DNA from: UBA1151 sp963579925
GTDB taxonomy: Bacteria; Chloroflexota; Dehalococcoidia; Lucifugimonadales; Lucifugimonadaceae
Reading direction: 5' to 3'
Assembly: GCA_963579925.1 (NCBI GenBank)
Contig: CAUZJA010000176.1
Coordinates: forward strand, 1 to 5,940
DNA length: 5,940 nt
Part shown: positions 5,486 through 5,940 of the stretch, piece after piece
Position numbering within the stretch: the stretch's first letter is position 1
Layout of the letters: each line of letters starts with the position of its first letter
Program-made: the position numbers and the translations under genes
The notes under the pieces: model-generated
The model's database searches: none
What the model was told of the DNA's origin: nothing
Seen by the model: only the letters and a program-made list of their open reading frames with translations

Positions 5486-5940
5486 CGCCAGCCCTGCGCT
5501 GCCGGCTCTTCTGGATAGATAGGGTGCGTCACGCGTTGCGCTTCAAGCAGGTCTTCGCCGAATCGGTCGATGTACTGAGCTACGTACTCAGCGCGGTTCT
5601 TCGGGCCGTGAACCCAGTCGGCCATGAACGACTCTGCGTTCTCCCAACTGGTGAACGGGTTGCCTACCAGATCAAAGAACGTGCGGTCGCGCGCAAGCCG
5701 CCCCGAAAGCGTGCCGGGATGGCCGGCCCACGGAGCGTGGACTACGGCGTTCACACGGAAGCTGGGCGCGATGGTCAGCTCCGGCTGCGACTTGATCACG
5801 GACGTTGGGACGATCTCTTCTGCGGTGGCAATAATGTGCTTTGAGGCGGCGACTCCCCACTTGGTGTCGGCGAGTGGTCCCCACGCCTGGATGTTGCCTT
5901 CTTCATCGGCGCGCTGAACGTGGATGAGCGCTACGTCCGG
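5482..5940 (-). CDS. CoA-transferase alpha subunit (GctA / IpdA-like), C-terminal part
   Basis: An open frame runs from the right window edge to TGA at 5484-5482, giving the last 152 residues; the N-terminus lies outside. It begins PDVALIHVQRADEEGNIQAWG, where the PDVA-x-IH-x-QRAD-x-x-GN string is diagnostic of alpha subunits of glutaconate CoA-transferase-type enzymes. It continues with HIIATAEEIVP, FRVNAVVHAPWAGHPG and a C-terminal segment typical of the family. An internal GTG at 5799 could be mistaken for a start, but conserved sequence continues upstream of it without a break. The gene overlaps the beta subunit by four bases and is clearly its partner. The pair would act on a dicarboxylic or ring-derived acyl-CoA in the cytoplasm. 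The exact substrate is not determined. Confidence 0.9.
   Translation of the reverse strand, partial: PDVALIHVQRADEEGNIQAWGPLADTKWGVAASKHIIATAEEIVPTSVIKSQPELTIAPSFRVNAVVHAPWAGHPGTLSGRLARDRTFFDLVGNPFTSWENAESFMADWVHGPKNRAEYVAQYIDRFGEDLLEAQRVTHPIYPEEPAAQGWR

Noticed and set aside
5482..5799. A separate 105-residue gene starting at GTG 5799
   Set aside because: The frame is open to the window edge and the upstream residues match CoA-transferase alpha subunits without a break, so the GTG is an internal valine codon.
1..5940. CRISPR array, tRNA or rRNA gene, or a new defence system
   Set aside because: I saw no regularly spaced repeats, cloverleaf-like segments or rRNA-like sequence, and every large open region is explained by a recognisable metabolic, transport or mobile-element gene.

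Overview
All identifiable genes in this window lie on the minus strand, so the region reads right to left. It looks like accessory or peripheral metabolism from a moderately GC-rich, probably environmental bacterium. The lipoprotein has a Thr/Ala/Pro-rich linker after its lipobox, start codons include TTG, and the gene mix is CoA-transferase, S12-type serine hydrolase, EamA exporter and sulfatase. Together these would suit an uncultured Chloroflexota (Dehalococcoidia/SAR202-like) genome. That placement is a weak inference; nothing here is a phylogenetic marker.

In transcription order (5940 to 1) the layout is as follows. (1) The C-terminal 152 codons of a CoA-transferase alpha subunit, cut by the window edge. 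(2) A complete CoA-transferase beta subunit, joined to it by a 4-base ATGA overlap. (3) A ten-helix EamA/DMT permease. (4) A small lipoprotein of unknown function, preceded by a possible sigma-70-like promoter. (5) A serine hydrolase of the beta-lactamase/esterase family. (6) A glycerol-1-phosphate-dehydrogenase-like (AraM/EgsA-type) enzyme, ATGA-overlapping the hydrolase. (7) A sugar-phosphate nucleotidyltransferase with a TTG start. (8) The first 81 codons of a sulfatase, ATGA-overlapping the nucleotidyltransferase. (9) The left end and first 19 codons of an IS3-type transposase OrfA, running off the window.

The tight spacing suggests one or two polycistronic units. The CoA-transferase pair transfers or hydrolyses CoA on an organic-acid thioester. 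The dehydrogenase, nucleotidyltransferase and sulfatase look like a small module that reduces a phosphorylated polyol or keto substrate, activates a phosphate ester with a nucleotide, and trims a sulfate ester. The substrates cannot be read from the sequence.

The main oddity is at the left end. The sulfatase is a broken gene twice over. An insertion sequence appears to have landed in it, and its terminal TGA supplies the stop codon. In addition, a short internal stretch is in the wrong frame, flanked by two apparent small deletions that cancel each other. No RNA genes, CRISPR arrays or clear intrinsic terminators were seen, and no gap between genes exceeds about 105 bases. I found no convincing new defence or other novel system.
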